From Bacilli bacterium (GTDB lineage: Bacteria > Bacillota_I > Bacilli_A > RF39 > UBA660), in assembly GCA_016295795.1 (NCBI GenBank), contig JAEDKN010000005.1:1-55190 (forward strand): a stretch of 55,190 nucleotides of DNA, read 5' to 3'. Made by a program: the position numbers and the translations under genes. This document shows positions 6,426-14,755 of the stretch, piece by piece (the first letter of the stretch is position 1; each line of letters begins with the position of its first letter). The notes under the pieces were generated by a model, which saw nothing but the letters and a program-made list of their open reading frames with translations, did no database searches and was not told the DNA's origin.

Positions 6426-9182
6426 GTGAGGAAACTCAAAAGAATTTTAAGTTTGTTTTTAGTGAGTATTTTAGTTGTAGGAAATGTTCAAGCCATACCA
6501 GCAGAAGCATCTAATATAACGAAGCTAGAAATAAAAGTTAAAGGAGAAGGTGAAGTTATTATTGATGATGGAAGTTCTAAATATTCTTTAGGAAATAAAG
6601 ATGTTTTTAGAGCAGATTGTACAGTAGATACTAATTTAAGAATAACTGCTACACCGAATGAAGGATATTTTATATCATCTATTGATGGTATAGAGAATGA
6701 TGGAGTAATAAATGGAAATAGTAAAATTTATGATGTTAATCTAAAAGAAAATGCTAATTCTATAATTATTAATTTCACAGAAAATCCAAAAGAAGAAATT
6801 AAAGATGAAATAGTTCAATCAGATGTGATTCAAGAAGAAATACAAGATACATCAAATGAAATAGATACTAATGAGAAAAAGCCACAAGAAGAGAATACAG
6901 TAGATAAGATACTTAATGAGTATCTTGAAGGTATATATGATTCTGAAGAAGCTTTGAATTTTAGAAAAGAACTTGTTTCTAAGCATAAGTTAGAAGATAA
7001 GGTAGATGAAAACTTCTTTTTTAAAGATGAATATATAAACAAGCTTATTGATTTAGAAAATATAGGTGATTGTATTGTTTTAGTAGATATATCAAAGAAA
7101 GATTTAGCTTTAGATTATCTTCAAGATGAAAATGTAGATCCAATTTTAGAAAGTCTGAATAATTTAAATCCTATTAGAACTAGATTGAGAAGATCATTGT
7201 CTTTTATGGCAGCTAGAACTGGAATGACTGTTACTAATCATGGTAACTTAACTTACTATGAGGGTGGTATTCTTATGGGTAGGTCAGATATGTTTAGTAT
7301 AAATGGACGTACAGCTTTTTGTGCTGATCACTCTAAGGTATCACCAGGAACTGGGGTAAGAATACTTAGCACTTCGGTTGAAGGTAATTCTGATATAAGA
7401 AAGATATTGTATTATGGTTTTGAAGGACCAGGACAAATAGGTGGTTGGGCATCTAATGGTTTAAGAATTGCGACTGCAATGGCTATTTCTGAAGTAAGAC
7501 ATGGTGATGGTAAAAACTTAGGTAGAAGATTACTTAATCAAGTAAGAGGTTTACCTGAACCACCATCTTCATTTACTGCATATATTGCTGATACAGAAGG
7601 AAGCTCTTATCAAGATTTAGCATTTTGGATGTATAATCCAAAAGGTTCATTACAAATATCTAAATCATCTGCTGATCCATCAATAACGAATGGAAATAAT
7701 TATTATAATATAGCTGGTGCAGAATATGGGGTATTTACAGGCTCTAATGCTACTGGTCAAGTAGCAACTCTTGTTATAGGTTCTAATGGTTGGTCGCAAG
7801 AAATTCAATTAGATTCAGGAACTTATTATATTAAAGAAACCAAGGCACCTAAGGGATATGCATTAGATAGAAATATATATCCGATAACAGTTAATTCGGG
7901 TAGTAAGTCAACTAAAGCATTTACAGATAGACCTCAAGCTGACCCAATTGGTATCTTAATTAGAAAAGTAGATGCCGATACTGGTGCTAATAAACCTCAA
8001 GGTAGTGGTTCTTTAGCAGATGCTCACTTTACTATTAAGTATTATGCAGGGGAGTACGCAGATAATGTAAACCCTTCAGATTTAGGAGTATCTCCAACAA
8101 GAACTTGGGTGTTAAAAACTGATAGTGATGGTTTTACGTATTTAAGTGATAGTTATAAAGTATCAGGAGATCCTTTCTACTATAATAGTACTTCTGCACC
8201 TACCATACCTTTAGGGACTATAACAATTCAGGAAACTAAAGCCCCTATTGGTTATAAGGTAAACCAAGAAGTATTTGTTAGAAGAATAACTCCTAACAGT
8301 TCTGCTGAAAATGTTAATACTTATGTTGAGCCTACAATAAAAGAAGATTCCTTAGATTTTACTATAAGAAAAGTACAAGAAGGAACACATATATTACTAC
8401 CTAATGTAAAGTTTAGACATACAAAACCTAACGGAACAACTGAAGAATTAACAACTAATCCAAATGGAGAAATAGTAATTAAGGGGTTAGAGCAAGGAAC
8501 ACATAAAATAATAGAAATATCAACTACTGAAGGATTTGAAGTAAATCCAAATGAGTTTGTTTTTGAAGTTACATCAAGTAATACAATAAGAGTAATATCT
8601 AATACTACTAATATGGGAATGAGCTATGTAGAATCAGAAGGCAATGGGGTATTGACAGTAGAAAATAGTTTAAGACCTTTCCAATTAAAAGTAGTTAAGG
8701 TTAATGATAAGAATACACCACTAAAAGGTGCTGAATTTACTTTATATTCTGATAGAGAATGTAGAAATGAAATAAGTAAGGCAGTTTCTAACGAAAAAGG
8801 AGAATTATTCTTTGATGGGTTAAAAGTTGGAACTCCATATTACTTTAAAGAAACAAAAGCACCTGAAGGTTATAGAATACCTGTAGATGCAGATGGTAAT
8901 GTTCATGTTTATGAAGTAACTACTGAATCTCAACCATCAAATGGTATTTTTAATTTTACAATAGATGGAGTTAAATATACTGCTAATTCTACAAATGGTG
9001 ATATTCATATAGAAGGAAATAAAAATGATAGAGTAATCAGCATTAAAGTAGTTAATTACATAACTATGAAACTACCAAGTACAGGATCAGGAATGATGAT
9101 ACCTATATTAGTAGTTGGTATGTCTTTAATGGGGGTTGCAATTATAATGAGTAGAAAATCTAAGAAAGAAAATAAGAGATAG
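6426..9182 (+). CDS. Large LPxTG surface protein with SpaA/Cna_B domains (probable pilus tip adhesin)
   Basis: 918 aa, GTG start behind AAGGAGGG. It has a signal peptide (residues ~1-30), a repeat region with NEGYFISSIDG (InlB-B-like), an acidic linker, then a central domain beginning near residue 260 containing NGRTAFCADH. Four SpaA/Cna_B-type modules follow; E-box segments are YYIKETKAPKGY, ITIQETKAPIGY, a weaker IIEISTTEGFE and YFKETKAPEGY. It ends in LPSTG, a hydrophobic span and basic residues, a sortase signal. The FCADH cysteine recalls thioester adhesin domains, but the expected TQxA-type Gln is not evident (ATAMAISEVRHG), so thioester formation is doubtful. First gene of a five-gene pilus operon. 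Confidence 0.85.
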   Translation: MRKLKRILSLFLVSILVVGNVQAIPAEASNITKLEIKVKGEGEVIIDDGSSKYSLGNKDVFRADCTVDTNLRITATPNEGYFISSIDGIENDGVINGNSKIYDVNLKENANSIIINFTENPKEEIKDEIVQSDVIQEEIQDTSNEIDTNEKKPQEENTVDKILNEYLEGIYDSEEALNFRKELVSKHKLEDKVDENFFFKDEYINKLIDLENIGDCIVLVDISKKDLALDYLQDENVDPILESLNNLNPIRTRLRRSLSFMAARTGMTVTNHGNLTYYEGGILMGRSDMFSINGRTAFCADHSKVSPGTGVRILSTSVEGNSDIRKILYYGFEGPGQIGGWASNGLRIATAMAISEVRHGDGKNLGRRLLNQVRGLPEPPSSFTAYIADTEGSSYQDLAFWMYNPKGSLQISKSSADPSITNGNNYYNIAGAEYGVFTGSNATGQVATLVIGSNGWSQEIQLDSGTYYIKETKAPKGYALDRNIYPITVNSGSKSTKAFTDRPQADPIGILIRKVDADTGANKPQGSGSLADAHFTIKYYAGEYADNVNPSDLGVSPTRTWVLKTDSDGFTYLSDSYKVSGDPFYYNSTSAPTIPLGTITIQETKAPIGYKVNQEVFVRRITPNSSAENVNTYVEPTIKEDSLDFTIRKVQEGTHILLPNVKFRHTKPNGTTEELTTNPNGEIVIKGLEQGTHKIIEISTTEGFEVNPNEFVFEVTSSNTIRVISNTTNMGMSYVESEGNGVLTVENSLRPFQLKVVKVNDKNTPLKGAEFTLYSDRECRNEISKAVSNEKGELFFDGLKVGTPYYFKETKAPEGYRIPVDADGNVHVYEVTTESQPSNGIFNFTIDGVKYTANSTNGDIHIEGNKNDRVISIKVVNYITMKLPSTGSGMMIPILVVGMSLMGVAIIMSRKSKKENKR

Positions 9183-9201
9183 GTTATAGGGGGATAGTCA
9201 A

Positions 9202-11052
9202 ATGGCAAGACATAAAATATTAAAATCTGTATTATCATATGCATTAGTTGCAGGAGTTTTAGCAACGAGTACATTACCAAGTGTAATGGCTCATGCAGAA
9301 ACTAGAAGTGAAAGTGCTGCTACAACTTATGCTTTTGTAAATAAAAATACACCAGGAGGTGTAGCAAATTTTGGTCGTGGAAGTGCTTCAATTACTATTG
9401 AAGGTAATAACACAAGTCAAACTTTAGTTGGTAAAAAGTTCAATGTGTACAAGCTATTCAATGCTCAAAACTCTACTGGTTTAGAATCTATAAACTATAC
9501 AATGAATCCAGAGTATGCACCAGCATTAAAAAATGTTGTTGGTAAGAAATTAAACAAAGAAGCTAGTAAAGTAACAGAATATGAAATTATAGATTATATC
9601 CAATCTTTAAACAATAATAAGGTTGAAGGTGCTAATGCTGAACAAACTTTAGAAGGAAGATATAGTGAGTTTAGATATTTTGTTGAAGAGTTAAGAAACG
9701 AGATAGTGAAATTAAAAATTAAATCTGATGTTGTAACAGTTACAGAAGTTAAGTCAAATAATAGTATAGAATTAACAGGGTTAGATTATGGATATTATAT
9801 AGTAGATGAAGTATCTAATGTTTCAGGTTCTCATTCAGCGGGATCTTTATGTATGGTAAATACGGCTAATCCTAATGCATCAGTTCAAGTAAAATCTGAT
9901 TATCCATCAGTTATCAAGAAGATAAAAGAAGATGATAATGTAGATGCAGTTGGGAATGATGGTTGGAACGATATAGGGGACTATGAAATAGGACAAACTG
10001 TACCATTCAAATTTGAGTCAAATGTACCAAATATGAATGGTTATCATACTTATTATTATGCTTGGCATGATAAAATGGACGAAGCTTTAACATTTAATAA
10101 TAATTCAGTAGGTATTAAAATAAGTGATTCTACAGGAAAATCATATACATTACAAAATAGTGAATTTAATGTAGTTGAAAATCCAGGAAAAGATGAAACT
10201 TTCAAGGTAGAAATTGTTGATTTAAAGGCAATAGTTGATAGGGAGTTTAATAATAAGAATGATTTAAATGAAAATGTTTATGGGCAAAAAGTAGAATTAA
10301 CTTTCAATGCTACTTTAAATGATAAAGCAGCTAATGATACTGGTAGACCAGGATTTGAAAATGATGTTAAATTAGAGTTTTCAAATAATCCTGATGGTGA
10401 TGGAGAAACTGATAGAGGGGAAACTCCTTGGGATACTGTAGTTTGCTTTACTTATAAAATCAATGGTTTAAAGATAAATGACCATGATTTAAAACTAGAA
10501 AATGCTAAATTCAGATTATACTCTGATAAAGAGTGCAAAAATGAAGTATATGTAAAGAAAGCTGAAAGTGGATATATAGTAATCAATAGAGATAGTGTTC
10601 AAGGTGGTGTACCAAGTGATGCAGTAGAAATGGTTTCTGATGCAGAAGGGGTATTCACAATTATTGGATTAGACCAAGGTACTTATTGGTTAAAGGAAAC
10701 TGGTGCTCCTGATGGATATAGACCAATATTAGATCCAATAGAAATAAATATAGTTCCTACGTTCACAGAAAACAGAAATGTTTATGTAAAAGGTGATGGA
10801 GCAACTGATAAAACTCTTAAAACTTTAGAAGCAACTGCCAATATAAAAACTTTTTGGGATGGAATATTTAATGAGAATAATCAACCATTAGATACTAATG
10901 TTGATGATGGATCTCTTAACATAACTGTAATAAATAAGGTTGGTAGCAAACTACCTGTAACTGGTTCGGGTGCAACTATAGCATTAATTGGTTTAGGTTC
11001 AACATTAATGACAGGAGCATTAGCAGTATCAAGAAAAAAGAGTAAAAAGTAA
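9202..11052 (+). CDS. Major pilin subunit with isopeptide domains and LPVTG signal
   Basis: 616 aa. The signal peptide ends near SVMAHAET. Two or more Ig-like pilin domains follow. DYPSVIKKIKE near residue 235 looks like the pilin motif whose lysine is joined to the next subunit. The C-terminal domain has the E-box GTYWLKETGAPDGY, then LPVTG, a membrane span and RKKSKK. This is the standard build of a polymerising Gram-positive pilin (SpaA/FimA class). RBS GGGGGA precedes the ATG, and the gene lies 19 bp after the adhesin gene and 42 bp before a class C sortase. Confidence 0.87.
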   Translation: MARHKILKSVLSYALVAGVLATSTLPSVMAHAETRSESAATTYAFVNKNTPGGVANFGRGSASITIEGNNTSQTLVGKKFNVYKLFNAQNSTGLESINYTMNPEYAPALKNVVGKKLNKEASKVTEYEIIDYIQSLNNNKVEGANAEQTLEGRYSEFRYFVEELRNEIVKLKIKSDVVTVTEVKSNNSIELTGLDYGYYIVDEVSNVSGSHSAGSLCMVNTANPNASVQVKSDYPSVIKKIKEDDNVDAVGNDGWNDIGDYEIGQTVPFKFESNVPNMNGYHTYYYAWHDKMDEALTFNNNSVGIKISDSTGKSYTLQNSEFNVVENPGKDETFKVEIVDLKAIVDREFNNKNDLNENVYGQKVELTFNATLNDKAANDTGRPGFENDVKLEFSNNPDGDGETDRGETPWDTVVCFTYKINGLKINDHDLKLENAKFRLYSDKECKNEVYVKKAESGYIVINRDSVQGGVPSDAVEMVSDAEGVFTIIGLDQGTYWLKETGAPDGYRPILDPIEINIVPTFTENRNVYVKGDGATDKTLKTLEATANIKTFWDGIFNENNQPLDTNVDDGSLNITVINKVGSKLPVTGSGATIALIGLGSTLMTGALAVSRKKSKK

Positions 11053-11094
11053 AAAAGCTTATAGAAATAAAGACAATGGAAAGTGAGTGTTGAT

Positions 11095-11937
11095 ATGGAT
11101 GGGAGAAATGTTATTCGTAAGATAATATTTATAATTGGATTTCTAATATGTATATATCCTTTAGGTAGTAGTATTATAGAAAGTTTTTATCAGAGAGAAG
11201 CTATAGCAACTTACGAAAATGCAGTTAATAATATAGATAGAGCAGAATTAGAACTAGAGTACAATAAAGCTGAAGAATATAATTCAGCTTTATTTAATTA
11301 CAAAAATAATATATTAAATACTAATTCAATTAGTGTTTTAGGTGAAGAAAGCTATAATAATATTCTTGATATGGGAAATGGAATAATGGGAAGCATTGAA
11401 ATTCCTAAAATAAATGTTAATCTTCCTATATATCATGGGACATCTGATGAAGTGCTTTCAGTAGGCGTAGGACATGTTTACAACAGTAGTTTACCTATAG
11501 GGGGAATTAATACTAGAAGCGTTCTAACAGGGCATAGAGGACTTCCTAATGCGAAATTATTCACTCGTTTAGATGAAGTAGTTGAAGGCGATTTATTCTT
11601 CGTTAGAATACAAGATAAAACATTAGCTTATAAAGTGAATAATATTGAAGTTATTGAGCCTGAAGATATAGATGCAGTAAATATTATTGAAGGTAAAGAT
11701 TTAGTATCTTTAATAACGTGTACTCCTTATGGAATTAACACTCACAGATTAGTTGTTACGGGTGAAAGAGTTCCTTATGAACCATCTGAATATGAGAGTA
11801 TTGAATCAAATAGAATGTCTAATAGAGAAATACTATTTGCTAGTATTCCTTTTATATTTTTAACTTTAGCAGTAGTTTTAAAACTAAGTGATAAAAGAAG
11901 AAAGGAGAGAGAAGGGCATGAAGTTAAGGAAGATTAA
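11095..11937 (+). CDS. Class C (pilin-polymerising) sortase
   Basis: A membrane transpeptidase that would join pilin subunits through LPxTG. Catalytic residues visible: His in SVLTGHRG, Cys in SLITCTPYG, Arg in HRLVVTGER. N-terminal (IIFIIGFLICIYPLG) and C-terminal (ILFASIPFIFLTLAVVL) membrane spans are typical of class C. Start is uncertain: ATG11095 or GTG11083, neither with a strong RBS. Its end overlaps the start of the minor pilin gene by 20 bp, so the genes are translationally coupled. Confidence 0.85.
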   Translation: MDGRNVIRKIIFIIGFLICIYPLGSSIIESFYQREAIATYENAVNNIDRAELELEYNKAEEYNSALFNYKNNILNTNSISVLGEESYNNILDMGNGIMGSIEIPKINVNLPIYHGTSDEVLSVGVGHVYNSSLPIGGINTRSVLTGHRGLPNAKLFTRLDEVVEGDLFFVRIQDKTLAYKVNNIEVIEPEDIDAVNIIEGKDLVSLITCTPYGINTHRLVVTGERVPYEPSEYESIESNRMSNREILFASIPFIFLTLAVVLKLSDKRRKEREGHEVKED

Positions 11938-12661
11938 TTATATATTAGCTATAGCTTTATTAGTATCTTCTATATCAGCAGTTAATGTTTATGCTGATAC
12001 TATTAATAATATCAATAGTAGAGCTATAATAACTGATTCTGTTGTAATAGATAAAGAAGATAGTGGAAGTACATTAGTGCCAGGAGATATACTTGAAGAA
12101 GTAAAAAGTGGAACTGGTAGTATTACAATAACTTTATCTGATACTGAAGATAATAGAGATAAAGGTAATGTAAAATTTGGATTATCTAAAGTAGCTGATG
12201 TTATAAATGGAGAATATAAAGTATTAACTCAATATGAAGCAGTAAATATAGATTTAAATAATATAAAAACTGCTACAGATTTGGAATTAGCAGCTAATTT
12301 ATTTAAGAAGGTAGTAAGCACAGATAATATATTAACAACTGATAAAAATGGAAAATGTACTATAGATGATTTAGATGTAGGAGTATATTTGCTATATGCA
12401 ACAGATATTTCAAACTATGAAAACATAACACCATTTTTAGTATCAATTCCATCTTGGAATGAAGCTGATAAATCTATGTCTTATGACATAAATGTTATTC
12501 CCAAACATACTAAGATTATAGAAGAAGAAAAGCCTAAAGTACCAGCAACAGGATATGATAATAAAGCTTATTTATATCTAGGGGTAGGGACTTGTTTATT
12601 AATAGGTAGCAGTATTTTATTTTTTGGAGTAGGGAAGAAAAAGAAAAAATGCGAAAAGTAA
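11918..12661 (+). CDS. Minor pilin / anchoring subunit with VPATG signal
   Basis: 247 aa from ATG11918, preceded by AAAGGAGAGAGAAGG. A signal peptide (INYILAIALLVSSISAVNVYA) is followed by one Ig-like domain with the E-box-like segment GVYLLYATDISNYENI and then VPATG, a hydrophobic span and KKKKKCEK. The sorting motif differs from LPSTG/LPVTG of the larger subunits, so it may be handled by the second sortase. It overlaps both neighbours (20 bp before, 13 bp after). Confidence 0.8.
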   Translation: MKLRKINYILAIALLVSSISAVNVYADTINNINSRAIITDSVVIDKEDSGSTLVPGDILEEVKSGTGSITITLSDTEDNRDKGNVKFGLSKVADVINGEYKVLTQYEAVNIDLNNIKTATDLELAANLFKKVVSTDNILTTDKNGKCTIDDLDVGVYLLYATDISNYENITPFLVSIPSWNEADKSMSYDINVIPKHTKIIEEEKPKVPATGYDNKAYLYLGVGTCLLIGSSILFFGVGKKKKKCEK

Positions 12662-13383
12662 TAGCAAGTATATTATTAATAGTATCAATAGTGTTTCTAT
12701 ATAAGGGGTTTGTTGAATTTAGGTATATGATATCAAATAAAGCTAAAAATCAAAGTCTTAGAGAAGTAGCGACAAGTGAAGTTGTTAATGATCCATTAGA
12801 TAGAATTATAGACTTTGAGAAATTAAACAGTATAAATAAAGATATAAAGGCATGGATTTATGTTCCTGGAACAAAAATTGATTATCCTATATTGGTTGGA
12901 GAATCTGATGAAGAATATCTATATAATGATATGAATAAAGAATACACTCCTTTAGGTTCAATATTTTCTTATAGTGGAACAAATTTTACAAAAGGGAATA
13001 CATTTATTTTTGGTCATAATATGGCTAGTAGTCAAATGTTCGGTGAACTTAGAAAATATATAGATAAAGATTTTTTGAAAGAGCATAGATATTTATATAT
13101 TTATACGGAAAGAAAAGCTATGAAGTGTGATATATTTTCAATTTTTATAACAAATGAAAATGATGATATATTTAATGGAGAATATGAACTTGGAACGGTA
13201 GAGTATGTATCGTTAATTGAAGAGTTAAATAAAAGAAATAAGTATAGTGAATATATTTTAGGTGAATCAAGTATTAATTATTCAACAAGCCAAATATTTA
13301 ACTTAATAACTTGTTATGGAGCTGAAGGTACAACTGAAAGATTAGTTGTAAATGCAATAGTAGAAGAAGAAAAAATAAGATAA
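12649..13383 (+). CDS. Class B-type sortase
   Basis: 244 aa with one N-terminal membrane span. The catalytic set is His in FIFGHNM, Cys in NLITCYGA and Arg in TTERLVV, and the IKAWIYVPGTKIDYPIL strand is typical of class B sortases. Having a class B enzyme beside a class C enzyme suggests division of labour: polymerisation by one, wall attachment (perhaps of the VPATG subunit) by the other. It starts 13 bp inside the previous gene. A GTGTTCC hairpin with T-run follows at 13397. Confidence 0.83.
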   Translation: MRKVIASILLIVSIVFLYKGFVEFRYMISNKAKNQSLREVATSEVVNDPLDRIIDFEKLNSINKDIKAWIYVPGTKIDYPILVGESDEEYLYNDMNKEYTPLGSIFSYSGTNFTKGNTFIFGHNMASSQMFGELRKYIDKDFLKEHRYLYIYTERKAMKCDIFSIFITNENDDIFNGEYELGTVEYVSLIEELNKRNKYSEYILGESSINYSTSQIFNLITCYGAEGTTERLVVNAIVEEEKIR

Positions 13384-13396
13384 ATAATAATATAAG

Positions 13397-13421
13397 GGTG
13401 TTCCCTGGGAACACCTTTTTA
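13397..13421 (+). terminator. GTGTTCC hairpin, copy d, acting as terminator of the pilus operon
   Basis: GGTGTTCCCTGGGAACACC followed by TTTTT. The inner 17 bases fit the repeated hairpin family. Confidence 0.75.
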
Positions 13422-13509
13422 TTATTCAGTAAATTAAATAAAGCAAGTATTTTAATGCTTATTTTATTTAATTTACTCAATCAAAGTAATATAAAAAAGG
13501 AGGATTTAT

Positions 13510-13605
13510 ATGTTTTTAATGTTGGTAGTTTTATTTTTATTAGGGTTTTCAGCATTTTCTTGCGTAATTGTTGGAACTAGAACTGGTAAAAGGCGATACG
13601 ATTAA
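13510..13605 (+). CDS. Small single-span membrane protein
   Basis: 31 codons: MFLMLVVLFLLGFSAFSCVI then VGTRTGKRRYD. AAAAAGGAGG lies at 13495-13503, an ideal RBS. One membrane helix with a basic tail. It falls between the pilus and transfer operons. Function unknown. Confidence 0.6.
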   Translation: MFLMLVVLFLLGFSAFSCVIVGTRTGKRRYD

Positions 13606-13697
13606 TTAATGTTTTTTAGAAAGGATATACGATAGGGGTTAAATAAATTTATTATTAAAATGTATGGAAATTAAAAAATATTATAGATAATTTTAAA

Positions 13698-13719
13698 AGT
13701 GTTCCCGAAGAACACTTTT
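13698..13719 (+). repeat. 17-nt GTGTTCC hairpin, copy e
   Basis: GTGTTCCCGAAGAACAC with AAAA/TTTT extension, six bases before the GGAGG of the next gene. Confidence 0.7.
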
Positions 13720-13737
13720 GTTATGGAGGTTTTTGAA

Positions 13738-14112
13738 GTGGATAGAACAGAAGTTTCAATAGGAGTAAGATTAATGAGAGAAACATTAATTGACTTAGAG
13801 AGATATATAGTAAGTGAAGGATTGCATAGATATAGGATAAAACCTTCACAAGTAGCAACAATGATCGTAAAGGATTGGTTAAATAAACCTATTTTAGATA
13901 AATCTAAATTGATATATGGAAGAATTAATAATGAGCCTAAGATAAGTAGGTTAACAGTAAAACTTTTAGAGGAAGAAAATATTAGACTTTACGAAATATA
14001 TGTTAAAGAATATATAAGGGAATGTTCATCTGTTAACGTGCTAATATACAATATAATTTTACAATTTTTAGAGAATAAAGGAACACTAAGTATATTAAAT
14101 GAATTTAAATAG
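13738..14112 (+). CDS. Probable ribbon-helix-helix DNA-binding protein
   Basis: 124 aa from GTG13738, with GGAGG at 13725-13729. Earlier in-frame starts fall inside the hairpin and lack an RBS. Two similar strand-helix-helix stretches are seen: EVSIGVRLMRETLIDLERYI with PSQVATMIVKDWL, and ISRLTVKLLEEENIRLYEIY with SVNVLIYNIILQFL. This looks like a tandem RHH arrangement, fitting a transfer-operon regulator or relaxosome accessory. A GTAATATTAC operator lies immediately downstream, ahead of the secretion genes. Confidence 0.5.
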   Translation: MDRTEVSIGVRLMRETLIDLERYIVSEGLHRYRIKPSQVATMIVKDWLNKPILDKSKLIYGRINNEPKISRLTVKLLEEENIRLYEIYVKEYIRECSSVNVLIYNIILQFLENKGTLSILNEFK

Positions 14113-14116
14113 CTTT

Positions 14117-14156
14117 GTAATATTACAAGTAATTTATTAAAGGTATAGTAATATTA
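14117..14156 (+). promoter_or_regulatory. GTAATATTAC operator at the probable transfer-operon promoter
   Basis: GTAATATTACAAGTAAT (14117-14133) overlaps a weak -35 (TATTAC) that is 17 bp from TATAGT (14144-14149). A second half-like copy, AGTAATATTA, follows at 14148. The same palindrome is at the promoters of the 810 gene and topB. Confidence 0.5.
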
Positions 14157-14174
14157 AAAAAATTTTAAATGCGT

Positions 14175-14202
14175 AAAAGGTGTTCCCGAAGGACATCTTT
14201 TT
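14175..14202 (+). repeat. 17-nt GTGTTCC hairpin, copy f
   Basis: GTGTTCCCGAAGGACAT with AAAAG/CTTTTT extension. Right-arm changes keep pairing only through G-U pairs, which points to a role in RNA. Confidence 0.65.
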
Positions 14203-14220
14203 ATAAATATTTTAGAAAAG

Positions 14221-14254
14221 AACTTCTGACAGGCAATAGCCGAGAGTTTTTTTT
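14221..14254 (+). terminator. Terminator-like hairpin directly before the transfer operon
   Basis: AACTTCT...GGC/GCC...AGAGTT then eight T, ending only a few bases before the GGGAGGAGG of the next gene. A terminator this close to an RBS suggests attenuation or antitermination of the transfer operon. Confidence 0.55.
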
Positions 14255-14272
14255 GTGGGAGGAGGTGAGTGT

Positions 14273-14755
14273 ATGCTAGGAGATGAAGTAGGAAATAAAG
14301 CAATAGGTGTTACTGTAAAAGCATCACAGATTACAGCTAAATTAGTATTAGAGGTGATTAGATCTATAGCAAATGATAAATATAAGGTTGTTAATGGAAA
14401 ACAGAGTTTAAAAGAGTTGAACAAAAAGGGAAAAGCTTTAGAAAATGTAAATATAGATAAAGCTGATTTAAAAGCAATTCAAAGGCAGCTTAAAAAAGAT
14501 GGAATTGATTTTGCAATAAAAAAAGATTCTTATAATGAAGTTTTCAACTTATATTTTAAGGGGCAAGACATCAGCCAAATTGAAAAAATATTTAAGGATT
14601 ATGCAAGTAAAAATTTTAAGGATTTTAAGAGAGATGAAAGAAAGGAAGTTAAAGAGGTTGTAAAAGAAGCTAAAGTAAAAGCTGAAGAGCATAACAAAGA
14701 AGTAGAGCTTAATAAAAATGAAAAACAATTTGTTAAGGATAGAGGGGATAGATAA
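14273..14755 (+). CDS. PcfB-like (DUF3801) conjugation adaptor
   Basis: 160 aa from ATG14273 behind GGAGGAGGTGAG. The first ~120 residues (VTVKASQITAKLVLEVIRSI, then LKAIQRQLKKDGIDFAIKKD) match the pattern of PcfB/DUF3801 proteins, which sit next to the VirD4 receptor in Gram-positive systems and help load the relaxosome. The C-terminus carries VVKEAKVKAEEHNKEVE, a diverged form of the tail shared by ToxN, the ArdC-like protein and the split-gene product. It overlaps the coupling-protein gene by one base. Confidence 0.75.
   Translation: MLGDEVGNKAIGVTVKASQITAKLVLEVIRSIANDKYKVVNGKQSLKELNKKGKALENVNIDKADLKAIQRQLKKDGIDFAIKKDSYNEVFNLYFKGQDISQIEKIFKDYASKNFKDFKRDERKEVKEVVKEAKVKAEEHNKEVELNKNEKQFVKDRGDR

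Noticed and set aside
13398..13580. Plus-strand 60-aa frame starting in the GTGTTCC hairpin
   Set aside because: The start lies inside a terminator stem without RBS. The well-signalled 31-codon gene at 13510 is in another frame.
13699..13737. Longer N-terminus for the RHH-like gene beginning at GTG13699
   Set aside because: It would begin inside the hairpin. GGAGG at 13725 supports GTG13738.
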